From assembly GCA_937880755.1 (NCBI GenBank), contig CALGRX010000002.1, positions 1 through 64,000 on the forward strand: a stretch of DNA of 64,000 nt, in the 5' to 3' direction. The stretch comes from an uncultured Clostridia bacterium. Its GTDB lineage: Bacteria; Bacillota; Clostridia; Christensenellales; UBA3700. A program made the position numbers and the translations under genes. The notes under the pieces were generated by a model that was not told the origin of the DNA, did no database searches, and worked only from the letters and a program-made list of their open reading frames with translations. This document shows positions 1 to 8,589 of the stretch, one piece after another (within the stretch, counting starts at the first letter, position 1; each line of letters opens with the position of its first letter).

Positions 1-49
<49 letters not shown>

Positions 50-54
50 AATAT

Positions 55-129
55 GGCACCATGGCCAAGTGGTAAGGCAAAGCTCTGCAAAAGCTTCACT
101 CCCCAGTTCAAATCTGGGTGGTGCCTCCA
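55..129 (+). tRNA. tRNA-Cys (GCA)
   Basis: A full cloverleaf can be drawn. The acceptor GGCACCA pairs with TGGTGCC, the anticodon stem AAGCT/AGCTT encloses the anticodon GCA at 87-89, the T-loop is GTTCAAATC, and CCA is encoded at 127-129. It lies five bases after tRNA-Gly, so the two are probably co-transcribed. Confidence 0.95.
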
Positions 130-138
130 ATCAAAAAG

Positions 139-163
139 CTCTTGCATAACGCAAGAGTTTTTT
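139..163 (+). terminator. Terminator after tRNA-Gly/tRNA-Cys
   Basis: CTCTTGC (139-145) pairs with GCAAGAG (151-157) around a 5-base loop and is followed by a T-run. It ends the Gly-Cys transcript only four bases before tRNA-Leu. Confidence 0.8.
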
Positions 164-167
164 ATTT

Positions 168-254
168 GCCGATGTGGCGGAATAGGCAGACGCAAGGGAC
201 TTAAAATCCCTCGGGGGCAACTCCGTACCGGTTCAAGTCCGGTCACCGGCACCA
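168..254 (+). tRNA. tRNA-Leu (TAA)
   Basis: Long (class II) tRNA with a variable arm. The acceptor GCCGATG pairs with the 3' strand before CCA (252-254), the anticodon stem AGGGA/TCCCT encloses TAA at 202-204, and the T-loop is GTTCAAGTC. A terminator stands directly upstream, so its promoter is not obvious. Confidence 0.95.
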
Positions 255-267
255 AACAAGAATAAAC

Positions 268-305
268 CGAACCTTGATGAAAATTCAAAGTTCGTTTTGT
301 TTTTT
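268..305 (+). terminator. Terminator of tRNA-Leu
   Basis: CGAACCTTGA (268-277) pairs with TCAAAGTTCG (285-294) with one mismatch, followed by TTTTGTTTTTT. Confidence 0.8.
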
Positions 306-360
306 ACAAGAGATTATTTCGGACTAAAAATCAAACGATAAATAGCATTTCAACGTTCAA

Positions 361-386
361 CCGAGTGTTTCAAACACTCGGTTTTT
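361..386 (+). terminator. Second terminator hairpin downstream of the tRNA block
   Basis: CCGAGTGT (361-368) pairs with ACACTCGG (374-381), followed by TTTTT. It stands about 60 bases after the tRNA-Leu terminator. No gene is seen between them; it may mark the end of the core genome before the island. Confidence 0.7.
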
Positions 387-694
387 CTATGTCGTTTTGC
401 AGTCCGATTTATCACCTTTCGTCTGCGTTTGCAGCACAGTGAAAAGCGAAAGTCAACGGCAAAAATTTTTACCGAAAACTTTTAAGGCGTTAGAATTAGA
501 CTTTATATTGAGTTTGGCTCATTGTTGAGGTTATGCGGCAAATTGAAACAACCTCTTTTTTGTATTATTACGCAACAAATTTTGTACTGTTCGTTGACTT
601 CTGTGTAACCGATAACAATATAGAAAGCCTCTATCTTTTCTCGGTACTACTTTCGTTTTTGCCGAAAGGCGAATTAAATCGGAGGTAAAATACA
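387..694 (+). other. Gene-free leader region before the island's first gene
   Basis: No credible ORF or RNA gene was recognised here. It contains one weak hairpin with a T-run, GAGGTT (527-532) with AACCTC (550-555) then TTTTTT, which could act as an attenuator for the 695 gene. The last part carries that gene's ribosome site. Confidence 0.4.
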
Positions 695-847
695 ATGAAA
701 GAAGTAAACAAAGGCATTTTGGATAACGATATGGTTATCTCGGCGGAAAACATACAGAAAATGGGCGAAGTTATAGCCTTGACCTGTATTAAAACGATAA
801 TCGTCCATTCGGGCAAAGATTTGCATTATCTATACAAAGGGCGATAA
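695..847 (+). CDS. Small hypothetical protein of the accessory island
   Basis: A 50-residue ORF with a strong ribosome site (GGAGG at 681-685, nine bases before the ATG). It ends six bases before the sigma-like gene, so the two probably form one unit. I do not recognise the family. There is no signal peptide or membrane segment; the middle reads as a short helix followed by a hydrophobic strand. Small genes of this kind often precede sigma-like regulators in integrative elements, which is the only hint at a role. The ribosome site and spacing make it likely real. Confidence 0.6.
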   Translation: MKEVNKGILDNDMVISAENIQKMGEVIALTCIKTIIVHSGKDLHYLYKGR

Positions 848-853
848 AGAGAT

Positions 854-1318
854 ATGAACCGCTCAAAAGACGACTATTCACCGTTCTCAAACGCATACGA
901 CATTGCGCAAGAAGCAATGTTGTTTCTTTGCCAACATATAGGCAAGAAACTCGGCGATAACTACATAACAAAATATGGAAAGGTTGTTACCATTAAATAT
1001 GCTTGTTATCGTTGCGCCGACAATTATTTACAAAAGCAATACACACGCTATATGGCAAACACAATAAGCCTTGACGAGCGAATTACAAGCGAGCCTGTAA
1101 AAGCACTCGACGACGAGCAGAAAAACGATTATACAGTCGTTGACGGGCTTATAGCAAAAATGAAACTGACCGCCACGGAATACAAAACGCTATGTGCCTA
1201 TATGGCAGGACTTACTTATCTTGAAGTAGCACGTCTTTTGAATGTAAATCGGACGACGATTTGGCGCAGAAAAATGAACCTACAACGAAAATATGTGCTT
1301 GCTACAAACAGCCTGTAA
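854..1318 (+). CDS. Sigma-70-like / helix-turn-helix regulator
   Basis: A 154-residue protein. The N-terminal half (about 12-60) resembles a reduced sigma region 2 (SNAYDIAQEAMLFL). The C-terminal part (about 118-148) is a clear sigma region 4-type helix-turn-helix (LTYLEVARLLNVNRTTIWRR). Proteins of this shape are typical of integrative and conjugative elements of Clostridia. No other conjugation genes are visible, so this may be a relict or a regulator of the nearby cargo. It follows the 695 gene and ends before a bidirectional terminator shared with the convergent res gene. The regulated target is unknown. Confidence 0.65.
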   Translation: MNRSKDDYSPFSNAYDIAQEAMLFLCQHIGKKLGDNYITKYGKVVTIKYACYRCADNYLQKQYTRYMANTISLDERITSEPVKALDDEQKNDYTVVDGLIAKMKLTATEYKTLCAYMAGLTYLEVARLLNVNRTTIWRRKMNLQRKYVLATNSL

Positions 1319-1327
1319 TAAAAAAAT

Positions 1328-1364
1328 TAGACGGATAAATCACTAAAATTTATCCGTCTATTTT
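1328..1364. terminator. Bidirectional terminator between sigma-like gene and res
   Basis: TAGACGGATAAAT (1328-1340) pairs perfectly with ATTTATCCGTCTA (1348-1360). T-rich sequence follows on + and an A-run precedes it, so it can serve both convergent transcripts. Confidence 0.85.
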
Positions 1365-1418
1365 ATGCCGTATTTGCAAAACTAATAACCCGACTTATTC
1401 GGTCAGGCTATTTGACTG

Positions 1419-4034
1419 TTATAAGGTATTCATATCGCCGGCAAATTCAACGCTACGGTATTCAGTATTGAAGAAGTGAAATCCCCAAATTTTATACTTA
1501 TTATCATCGATAAATGTTACGGTAGGAATTGCTTTTTCTTTTAATTCAAGCAAAAAATCTTCCTTCCATTTATCGGAATCAATCAAGTGCGTACCTTTAG
1601 GCTCAACAAAAACAATGATTTGTTCTGAACAGACTTTATCTTTTTTCCACAAATAAATTATGTAATCCGGTTCAAAACGCTGCCCGTCGTCAAAAGAATA
1701 CAGGTGCAACTGCCTTTCGTTACGAATAAGGAAAACCTTATCGTATTTTTGCTGTAATTCAGATACATATTGTCTAAAATATGAGACTAACGCTTTTTCC
1801 TCGCTTGTGCCGAAATTATCATTAAAAGCAAACCAGTCGGCTTGTTGCAGATCAAAACGGTCATTGGCATCTACTGAAGGATCGCTTTGTGAAAATCCGA
1901 GGCCACCTAAGTGCGGTTGCGTATAGTTTACCGTCTTATCTCTGATTATTTCGTTCAATCTGATTGCTTTAAATTCATTAGAGCCTGCGTATGTTTCTTC
2001 AATGGAAGATACATAATTAGCAATTTTACCGAATACGGAAACGCAAGCTTTATACCACAAATACATCGTCGGTTTTTCATATTTCGTTGTAAGACTGATT
2101 TGTATTTTACCCAGATACTTCTCATTCTCAACAAACATATGTGTCGATGATAGCTGAGGGAAATATGCTTTTAATGTGCTGAATTTAAAAACATCAAATT
2201 GACGCAAAGCTTTTTCGACAGTCGAATAGTTGATTGAGGCAATATCTTTTATACTTTTGGTAACCGTATAAGTTTTTATGCTTTTATCGGATGAAGCAAC
2301 TTCTTCCATTACAACATCCGTTCCGCCTTTTCCGGTTGCAATGGAAATATTGTAAATTTTATCACGCACAGCAGGAAGTAGCCCGTCAACAGAATCACGG
2401 CTCACTGTTAGACGCTCGTTAACAAAAACATAGCCATATTTATAGACTTCATCATCTTTGAAAGATTCTTTCAAACGATAGTGGCAAGTTTTTACATTAT
2501 CTAAATCCAAACCTATTTCACGCAGTGCCGTATGCAATTCGCTTATATAGCGTGTTTCATTCCAGCAATGATAATAAAGCGTTTCACATACACGCATAGG
2601 ATTGTCAACATCATTATCGAATTTACGCTGATATTTTGGTTGCTCCGCATCCAATTGGAAAGGGCAATATCTGGCACCGCGCCCTATCAATTGTGCTTCT
2701 TCAATCGTTGTTTTGCCTGGCTTATATGAGCCGTCATTTGCATTACCTTTTCCGTCTCTCGTTTCATATAAACGGACAATATCAAACAGGTTCAGAACAT
2801 CCCACCCTTCATTGAGTTTATCAACTGCAAAAACTGCTCGATAGGGGTTAGACAATTCTTCAAGCGAATTGAGCGTTAACTGATTTTTTTCAATGTCTGT
2901 GTCTGCATTCGCAGAAATGCAATGCTCTGCACTAAAATCGTCTTTAAGTTCTTGCGCCAATTGATCAAACGAAATTCCGTTAGCGACAAAGTATTCATAA
3001 GCACTTTGCATCACAGCAACGGAGCCTCGAATGTTGTCCATTACCTGCTGTATCTTTGCTCCTGTTAATTTGGAAACTTCTTCAATAACGACATTAAAGT
3101 TGTTTTTATTCTCCGCAATTGTTTTTGATTTAAACATTACTACCGGTTTAATGTTAAGTCTTTTATCCTGAAATACTTTCAAACGAAATTGACTTAAAAT
3201 CATTGCTTGAATACACCTGTCGATAATATTGCTGTCTGAACGATATGTCATAATTTCCTTTGAGTATTTGTTTTCTCTGAAGACACTCAACGGATAGTTA
3301 AATACAATTTTATTTTCATATTTTGCTTTAATTTCTTTATTTTCCGTATCGCAAGTTGCCGTAAATTCCAATAATACGTTTTCAAAATTTGACTGAAATA
3401 AACGACTTACCGTATATTCCCACGTCTTGTTATCTTCTTCTTCATCAGAGGTCAATTTTCGCGTGGAAGCATTTAGGTGGTGTGCCTCATCTGAAATCAG
3501 CACAATTTTTCGTCCTTCAAAATCATCAAATGAAAGGGCGTTTTCTTTGACAGAAAACATGTCGGAATGTAATCCTTGAATGGTGGAAAAGCAGATATTG
3601 ATAGCATTTGCATCAACGTCTTGGAAGTTTGATACTTCCCTGACTTTGATTCGTTCTCCGTCGATATTTATTTCATCGGCAAAGAGATATTTTAAAGATG
3701 CCGGATTCAAAAAATTTTCTTTCGTCTTCTTTACGATATTGCTCAAATGCACAAAGAAAAGAAAGTTTCTGTATCCTTGCTTATAAAGATACAGCATTAA
3801 TCCCGCCATGATTAGCGTTTTACCACTTCCCGTAGCCATGTGAAAAAGCGTTTGTGTTGGCTTTTGACAGAGCCTGCTTTCAAAATATGTAATAAAATTA
3901 CAAAAAGCATCTTTTTGATAAGGTCTTAACTCAAAAGACTGCCTAAGATTTTTTGAAACACTTAAAGGCAATTCTGCATAGGTGCCAAATTCCTTCAATG
4001 CGTCTATTTTTTCATAAAGAAATGCCATAATCAC
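1419..4034 (-). CDS. res: Type III restriction enzyme, Res subunit
   Basis: An 871-residue ATP-dependent endonuclease subunit that, with Mod, cleaves DNA carrying unmethylated sites. Visible in order: Q-motif-like RPYQ (37-40), Walker A ATGSGKT (67-73), DEAH box (ISDEAHH, about 183), TAT motif III, helicase motif VI (QLIGRGARY), and a C-terminal PD-(D/E)xK nuclease (EPDYIIYL then VFVEPKG). Length is normal for the family. The start is GTG at 4034, overlapping the mod stop as GTGA, with GGAG five bases upstream, so translation is coupled to mod. ATG at 4028 is an alternative. All key motifs are present, so the enzyme looks functional. Confidence 0.95.
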   Translation of the reverse strand: MIMAFLYEKIDALKEFGTYAELPLSVSKNLRQSFELRPYQKDAFCNFITYFESRLCQKPTQTLFHMATGSGKTLIMAGLMLYLYKQGYRNFLFFVHLSNIVKKTKENFLNPASLKYLFADEINIDGERIKVREVSNFQDVDANAINICFSTIQGLHSDMFSVKENALSFDDFEGRKIVLISDEAHHLNASTRKLTSDEEEDNKTWEYTVSRLFQSNFENVLLEFTATCDTENKEIKAKYENKIVFNYPLSVFRENKYSKEIMTYRSDSNIIDRCIQAMILSQFRLKVFQDKRLNIKPVVMFKSKTIAENKNNFNVVIEEVSKLTGAKIQQVMDNIRGSVAVMQSAYEYFVANGISFDQLAQELKDDFSAEHCISANADTDIEKNQLTLNSLEELSNPYRAVFAVDKLNEGWDVLNLFDIVRLYETRDGKGNANDGSYKPGKTTIEEAQLIGRGARYCPFQLDAEQPKYQRKFDNDVDNPMRVCETLYYHCWNETRYISELHTALREIGLDLDNVKTCHYRLKESFKDDEVYKYGYVFVNERLTVSRDSVDGLLPAVRDKIYNISIATGKGGTDVVMEEVASSDKSIKTYTVTKSIKDIASINYSTVEKALRQFDVFKFSTLKAYFPQLSSTHMFVENEKYLGKIQISLTTKYEKPTMYLWYKACVSVFGKIANYVSSIEETYAGSNEFKAIRLNEIIRDKTVNYTQPHLGGLGFSQSDPSVDANDRFDLQQADWFAFNDNFGTSEEKALVSYFRQYVSELQQKYDKVFLIRNERQLHLYSFDDGQRFEPDYIIYLWKKDKVCSEQIIVFVEPKGTHLIDSDKWKEDFLLELKEKAIPTVTFIDDNKYKIWGFHFFNTEYRSVEFAGDMNTL

Positions 4035-5995
4035 TTGTCTCCGTAAAAGCTTTTCGTAAATGCCTTATCTTCTTCAGATATGTGATAATTTTCGTCATCT
4101 ATATCGCAATAATTGACGTACAGTTGATTTTTATCGAGTAGCTCCATAAGGAACCTCTTCTTATCATCTACAGTCAGTTCCTCAAAAGACTTCGCGTTTT
4201 CCTTTATTTCCGCAGGATTCACTTTGTACGAAATAAAGTCTGTTTTTATAATTTCTGCAAGTAAGGAAACTAGCTCTGCATCAGTAGTCGCAGACTCAAT
4301 TTTATCTACATAATTTTGATTGAGTTTTGCAAGTTCACAATAGATAAACGAACCACCGCCTTGCCAATTTACTTGCTTAGAAATTCCTCCTTGTTCGCCG
4401 CTAATTACATTTTGAAGTCTTACTATAATATCATTGTCTCCATAATCTAATTGTTCAACACCAATATATTGAAGCCCAATTTTATGAGCAACCGCACAGG
4501 TGGTACCTGTTCCAGAATGATAATCCATTATAATATCGCCAGCATCTGTAAATATGTTCAAGAGTCTTTGAATTAGTTTTTCTGGTTTTTTGCCGTTGGG
4601 TAAATCAACACCACCTTCATTGCCTAAAGAAAGAAATGAAATATCTGTCCAAATATTTGTCAATATTTCTGAAAGCGTTATTCTTCCATCGATATTACGA
4701 AGTTTTTTCTTCAAAAAGGCAAGGGATCTTCCATTATAAATATAATTTCCCCGTACTTCATAAACTTTCCCTCGGTTCAACTTAGATTCCGCAATAACTT
4801 TTACAATTTCCTGTGAAGGCTTTTGCATTGTATTTAAGCTAACAATTCTTTCACTATTTTCAATGCAAAATTTTGCTTTTTTTTCGTATCTAATCTGTTT
4901 CCAATTGTCCCCATATTTTTCGCGAAACTCTTGCCACGTTTTTACTCCTTCTTCCTCATATATTAAACTATCAACAGACACTATTTCCCATTCGATATAA
5001 TTTTTTTCATAATTTCTAATATAACAACCATAATCCTCGGAATAACTTGACTCTACATATACTGGATTAATTTTGGCAAAGGGTTTGTTCTTCGCATATA
5101 TAAGAACAAATTCTGACACATTTACAGGACAATCATTTATAGCTCTAAAACTTGCCGTTGTTGCGGTTTGCACTGTAACCGTATTTATGTAATTTTTCTC
5201 ATCAAAAATATCATCACAAAGAGCTTTTAAGTAGGCCATTTCTTTATAATTAATGGAAATTGCTATTACGCCACTATTTTTCAATAAACGCTTGGCAAGC
5301 ATTAAACGATTTTTCATAAATGTTAGCCACGTACTTCTTTTGAATGAGTCATTATACATAAAGCTATCATTTGACGTATTGTATGGAGGATCTATATAAA
5401 TAAATTGCACTTTTCCTTCTTGACATTTGATTAACGAACTAAGGGCAAGCAAATTATTTCCTCTAATTATCAAGTTGTCGTTTTTAGCAATACTTTTAAT
5501 TCTTTGTACATCTTCTACGCTATATCTTTTCGCATTAGTCAGCACTTTCGGATATAACAGTCTGTCAATTTCATCAGGCGCAAGCATTTCATTATAAAAA
5601 ATTTCTGAACGCTTTTGATCTTCCTTTGTTTGTCCGCCTTCGAGTACGCAGTCTTTGTAGGGGAAAACAAGCTCTACATCGTTAGAAGAAGAAATAAATG
5701 AACCACTTTCATCCACAAGCCCTATTTTATTTCTGAAGCGAGTATAGGAATCCGGCAAAAATTCACGATTATTGATTACCCAGCCGAATCCAACTTTGTC
5801 AAAAACGGCAATGCCGTCAACGACGGTAAAAAATCTGTTTTTTGTTACTTCGTTTTCGTAGAGCAGTTTTATGAGATTAGAATCCATTTTCATCGCCGCT
5901 TCATAAACGGCATTTCTTAACAACTCGCCGTTTTCAGTAAAAAAGCGTGGATCTTGTTTAAGTACGTCTATTACACTTTTGTAAAAGTTGTTCAT
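4031..5995 (-). CDS. mod: Type III modification methyltransferase, Mod subunit
   Basis: A 654-residue adenine-N6 methyltransferase that reads the target site for the complex. The catalytic DPPY is at 202-205 and the SAM-binding motif (DYHSGTGTT) at 491-499. This order, DPPY before the SAM motif, is the beta class of type III Mod proteins. The region between (about 270-450) is the likely target-recognition domain. The start has GGAGTG a few bases upstream. Transcription should come from the promoter at 6078-6106, which lies inside an inverted-repeat-bounded segment, so expression may switch on and off. No simple-sequence repeat tract, the usual phase-variation device of mod genes, was seen in the gene. 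Confidence 0.95.
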   Translation of the reverse strand: MNNFYKSVIDVLKQDPRFFTENGELLRNAVYEAAMKMDSNLIKLLYENEVTKNRFFTVVDGIAVFDKVGFGWVINNREFLPDSYTRFRNKIGLVDESGSFISSSNDVELVFPYKDCVLEGGQTKEDQKRSEIFYNEMLAPDEIDRLLYPKVLTNAKRYSVEDVQRIKSIAKNDNLIIRGNNLLALSSLIKCQEGKVQFIYIDPPYNTSNDSFMYNDSFKRSTWLTFMKNRLMLAKRLLKNSGVIAISINYKEMAYLKALCDDIFDEKNYINTVTVQTATTASFRAINDCPVNVSEFVLIYAKNKPFAKINPVYVESSYSEDYGCYIRNYEKNYIEWEIVSVDSLIYEEEGVKTWQEFREKYGDNWKQIRYEKKAKFCIENSERIVSLNTMQKPSQEIVKVIAESKLNRGKVYEVRGNYIYNGRSLAFLKKKLRNIDGRITLSEILTNIWTDISFLSLGNEGGVDLPNGKKPEKLIQRLLNIFTDAGDIIMDYHSGTGTTCAVAHKIGLQYIGVEQLDYGDNDIIVRLQNVISGEQGGISKQVNWQGGGSFIYCELAKLNQNYVDKIESATTDAELVSLLAEIIKTDFISYKVNPAEIKENAKSFEELTVDDKKRFLMELLDKNQLYVNYCDIDDENYHISEEDKAFTKSFYGDK

Positions 5996-6046
5996 ACATC
6001 ACTCCGTGAACGCCATATTATTTGATGAACAATCTCAATTCAAAAA

Positions 6047-6213
6047 TGTTCACCGAATAGCGTAATTGATGTATTTTATTATACCAAAAACCGGGAATAA
6101 AGTCAATATTCGTGCAAGGCTGTCCAAGCATAATTTGAAAAATTGTACATAGATGATATTTTTTATGGCTTTGTCAATTCAATTTGTACACCGACTACGC
6201 TATTCAGTGAACA
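6047..6213. repeat. Inverted-repeat-bounded promoter segment (candidate inverton)
   Basis: TGTTCACCGAATAGCGTA at 6047-6064 and TACGCTATTCAGTGAACA at 6196-6213 are inverted copies matching at 17 of 18 positions; similarity continues weakly further inward. They enclose 131 bp holding the only strong mod promoter. The right copy ends three bases from the stop codon of the recombinase gene. The arrangement is that of an invertible promoter; actual inversion is inferred. Confidence 0.7.
6078..6106 (-). promoter_or_regulatory. Promoter of mod-res inside the inverted repeats
   Basis: On the minus strand: TTGACT (6101-6106), exactly 17 bases, TATAAT (6078-6083). The predicted start near 6071 sends transcription through the left repeat into mod, about 75 bases downstream. 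Flipping the segment would point this promoter at the 3' end of the recombinase gene, in antisense. Confidence 0.85.
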
Positions 6214-6215
6214 AA

Positions 6216-7130
6216 TTACAGCAGTTTTCCAAGGCGGTTCATCATAGCGGCTTTATGCTCTAAAAGCGAATGAGCATAGCGATTTAGAGTAACTGTCGGA
6301 TTCTTGTGACCGAGTATTTCTGACAGCGTTTTTACGTCCATTCCACACTCTAAGGCGCGAGTAGCAAAGGTATGACGGAGCGAATGAAAACCGCGGTGAA
6401 CAATATTCTGCCTTTTAAGCAGTAATTCAAAACTTCGTTGGTAGGAACGCACCGAAACGGCGTTGCCGCCCATAGACACCACGAAGTCCGAATTGCTTTT
6501 TTTCTTTATGCTTTTTAGTTTTGGCAAAAGTTGTTTAGGGAGTGGTATCACCCTACGTGAAGTGGTGGTTTTCGGCTCGTCAAACACTATTCCGTCACTT
6601 GTATCGTGGCAGGAGCGAGAAACTGTCAGTAAGCCTTTTTGCAGGTCTATATCTTTCCATTGCAGAGCAATCAATTCTCCTATACGCAAGCCCGTATAAA
6701 GACACAAAACGATACCGAACATTTTTATCTTTTTGCTATTAAGTGCAGCCGATTCTATTTTCTTTTGCTCGGCAAGCGTAAAACACTCGATTTTTCGCTC
6801 TTTGAGTTTTGGGCGTTTAATCATATTTGCCGTATATTCTCGTAAATATCCAAGTAAGTGCGCCGTGCGTAACGAATTTTGCAATACCGAGATAATTGCA
6901 TTTACCGTGTTTGCGGATAAGCCCTTGCCGGTTTTATCGTTTCCACTCGATAAAAGTTTAGTTACAAACGATTGCAAAACGATAGGCGTAAGGTTATTCA
7001 CGTCCATTTCGCCTATTGTGGGCGCAATATGCGTGCGAATAAGTTGCTCGTAACGGATATACGTCCGCTCTTTGCTACTCGGTTTTATGTAGTTTTCTAG
7101 CCAAACATTCAGCCATTCTTCGTATTTCAT
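6216..7130 (-). CDS. Tyrosine recombinase (site-specific recombinase/integrase)
   Basis: A 304-residue protein with an N-terminal SAM-like core-binding domain (about 1-105) and a C-terminal catalytic domain. The catalytic set is complete: R149 (TGLRIGE), K187, H249-x-x-R252 (HSLRH), H275 (LGHKN) and Y285. It lacks the extra N-terminal arm-binding domain of Tn916/lambda-type integrases, so it resembles Xer-like enzymes and DNA invertases. GGAG lies before the ATG. Its 3' end abuts the right inverted repeat of the mod promoter segment, which makes that segment its most likely substrate. It could alternatively be the integrase of the whole island, but no flanking att repeat was found. Confidence 0.92.
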   Translation of the reverse strand: MKYEEWLNVWLENYIKPSSKERTYIRYEQLIRTHIAPTIGEMDVNNLTPIVLQSFVTKLLSSGNDKTGKGLSANTVNAIISVLQNSLRTAHLLGYLREYTANMIKRPKLKERKIECFTLAEQKKIESAALNSKKIKMFGIVLCLYTGLRIGELIALQWKDIDLQKGLLTVSRSCHDTSDGIVFDEPKTTTSRRVIPLPKQLLPKLKSIKKKSNSDFVVSMGGNAVSVRSYQRSFELLLKRQNIVHRGFHSLRHTFATRALECGMDVKTLSEILGHKNPTVTLNRYAHSLLEHKAAMMNRLGKLL

Positions 7131-7157
7131 TTTTCGTTTCTCCTATTTTTTTCGTTT

Positions 7158-7373
7158 TTATATTAACCCTGCAAACTCGCAAGGGTTTTGCGACTTAAAC
7201 TCGTAATCTTGTAGCCAAGGAAGAAACAAGCCTTTTTTTTCTATCGGAAAGCCTATCGGATTTCGGTCTAAAAACGTTAACGAGATATAAACGGCGGATA
7301 AAACCGCTGTTTCTTCTAAAACAGGTTCGTACAAATTACGCCCTACGACGCCAAAGCAACCTATTTTAGACAT
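7158..7373 (-). CDS. Possible small protein upstream of the recombinase
   Basis: A 71-residue ORF starting at Met 7373. A longer upstream reading to 7442 would run through the terminator hairpin at 7398-7425 and is unlikely. No good ribosome site is seen, and the first codons overlap a small GCAACC/GGTTGC repeat. No family is recognised and there is no signal peptide or clear membrane helix. It could be a real island gene co-transcribed with the recombinase, or a chance ORF in a leader. Confidence 0.3.
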   Translation of the reverse strand: MSKIGCFGVVGRNLYEPVLEETAVLSAVYISLTFLDRNPIGFPIEKKGLFLPWLQDYEFKSQNPCEFAGLI

Positions 7374-7397
7374 TGGGTTGCGTTGGTGTATAAGCAA

Positions 7398-7425
7398 AAG
7401 ACAACGCCAAAATCGGCGTTGTCTT
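7398..7425 (-). terminator. Terminator of the 7464-8381 lipoprotein gene
   Basis: AAGACAACGCC (7398-7408) pairs perfectly with GGCGTTGTCTT (7415-7425). On the minus strand the stem ends in TTTT. It separates the lipoprotein gene from the island. Confidence 0.75.
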
Positions 7426-7463
7426 GTGGTGATACTTATCAATAATTTTGTTCTTAATATTGA

Positions 7464-8381
7464 TTAGTTGGAAGATTGTTCCAAATATGTTCTATACTCT
7501 TCCAATCTCTCGGCGCAGAGGGCGTCGATATCGGTGACGTATGCTCTTGAAAGCCATGTGGTCACGTCGTACCGGTCTGCTTCGCCCTGGTTGACGGTTC
7601 GGATATTGGATAGATGACAGTCGTCGTTTTCATACGAAATCGAGAAGGTAGTCTCCCCTACCGTAAATTTGTTTTGAGCCAAGTCAAGCGAAGTGTCGAG
7701 TGTAGTCGTTCTTTGCACCAAGTCGCTCTTAAGGCAATAATAAGCCGTCGCCTTATTGGTCGTAACGTCGGTTTTGACGAAGTAATAGACGTATTCGTCA
7801 ACCTCGTCGTAATACTCAAAATCGGATACTTCATACACGTACTCGTACCAACAGTCGAAAGGCGCGTGCTCAAAATCTACGTAGGTCAAAGTCGCACCGA
7901 CTTCTTTGTTGACTACGCTTAGGTCGGTTGCTATGGAAATGCGGGTGAATTCTTTTAGACTTTGCTTTTGATCCAAAAACTTGATTTTGTGGTCTTTGAG
8001 CTTGACGTCTTTAGAGGTTTTAGTTGTTGTAAAGGAAATTTTCCAACCCATACCGTCTTTTAGCCTGACTACAATCACCTTTTCGGGGTCGCTTGACGAA
8101 TACTCCAACTCTACCTTTACTTGTTTGCAATAGAGCGGAGTCGACTTGGATTGATAAACGTAGAAGCCCTTGTCTTGACCCGTTATGACGACGTACTCCT
8201 TGACCTCGTCCCTCTCCATGATATCGGTAGCCACGTCGTCCTCGTAATAGTAATCCCACGTAGTGAGTTCGTAAGTTCCTTTTATATCGTTTTTGTCGGA
8301 GTTTTCGCAAGCGACTAAAGTCGTAAGCATCGTAATTGCAAAAATTGTGGTCAAAATAAAAATAAAACAGCGTTTTTTCAT
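7464..8381 (-). CDS. Putative lipoprotein of unknown function
   Basis: A 305-residue secreted protein. Residues 1-25 form a lipoprotein signal peptide ending in the lipobox LVAC, so Cys25 should be lipidated and the protein anchored outside the membrane. The rest is rich in acidic, Tyr and Thr residues and looks like beta-structured repeats (two sections each with a GTYELTTWDYYY- or FEYYDEVDEYVYYF-like strand). No enzyme motif or known family is recognised. AGAGAAAT precedes the start. It is monocistronic, ending at its own hairpin, and marks the return from island to core codon use. Confidence 0.75.
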   Translation of the reverse strand: MKKRCFIFILTTIFAITMLTTLVACENSDKNDIKGTYELTTWDYYYEDDVATDIMERDEVKEYVVITGQDKGFYVYQSKSTPLYCKQVKVELEYSSSDPEKVIVVRLKDGMGWKISFTTTKTSKDVKLKDHKIKFLDQKQSLKEFTRISIATDLSVVNKEVGATLTYVDFEHAPFDCWYEYVYEVSDFEYYDEVDEYVYYFVKTDVTTNKATAYYCLKSDLVQRTTTLDTSLDLAQNKFTVGETTFSISYENDDCHLSNIRTVNQGEADRYDVTTWLSRAYVTDIDALCAERLEEYRTYLEQSSN

Positions 8382-8510
8382 ATCATTTCTCTTTATTTTT
8401 GCTTTTTAGAGTATTATAGCACACTATGTCAAGTCTATCAACTTGCATTGTTTGGAACAAACTTGATAATCATAATTTCAAAATAATTATCTCCTAATAA
8501 TTATATCCTA

Positions 8511-8539
8511 TTTACATTGCCACGATTTAGTGATAAAAT
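8511..8539 (+). promoter_or_regulatory. Promoter upstream of the adenine PRTase-like gene
   Basis: TTTACA (8511-8516), 17 bases, TAAAAT (8534-8539), preceded by TG. The same TTTACA-N17-TAAAAT with GTGA before the -10 box recurs at 55984-56012. Confidence 0.75.
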
Positions 8540-8589
8540 AATATTGTATTTTGGATGACGACACGTCGTCAATCACAAGGGGAATAGAT

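Noticed and set aside
168..254. tRNA-Leu 3' end as the integration site of the RM island
   Set aside because: I looked for a repeat of the tRNA 3' segment between 5990 and 7460 and found none.
7374..7442. N-terminal extension of the 7158 ORF
   Set aside because: It would translate through the terminator hairpin at 7398-7425, which belongs to the lipoprotein gene.
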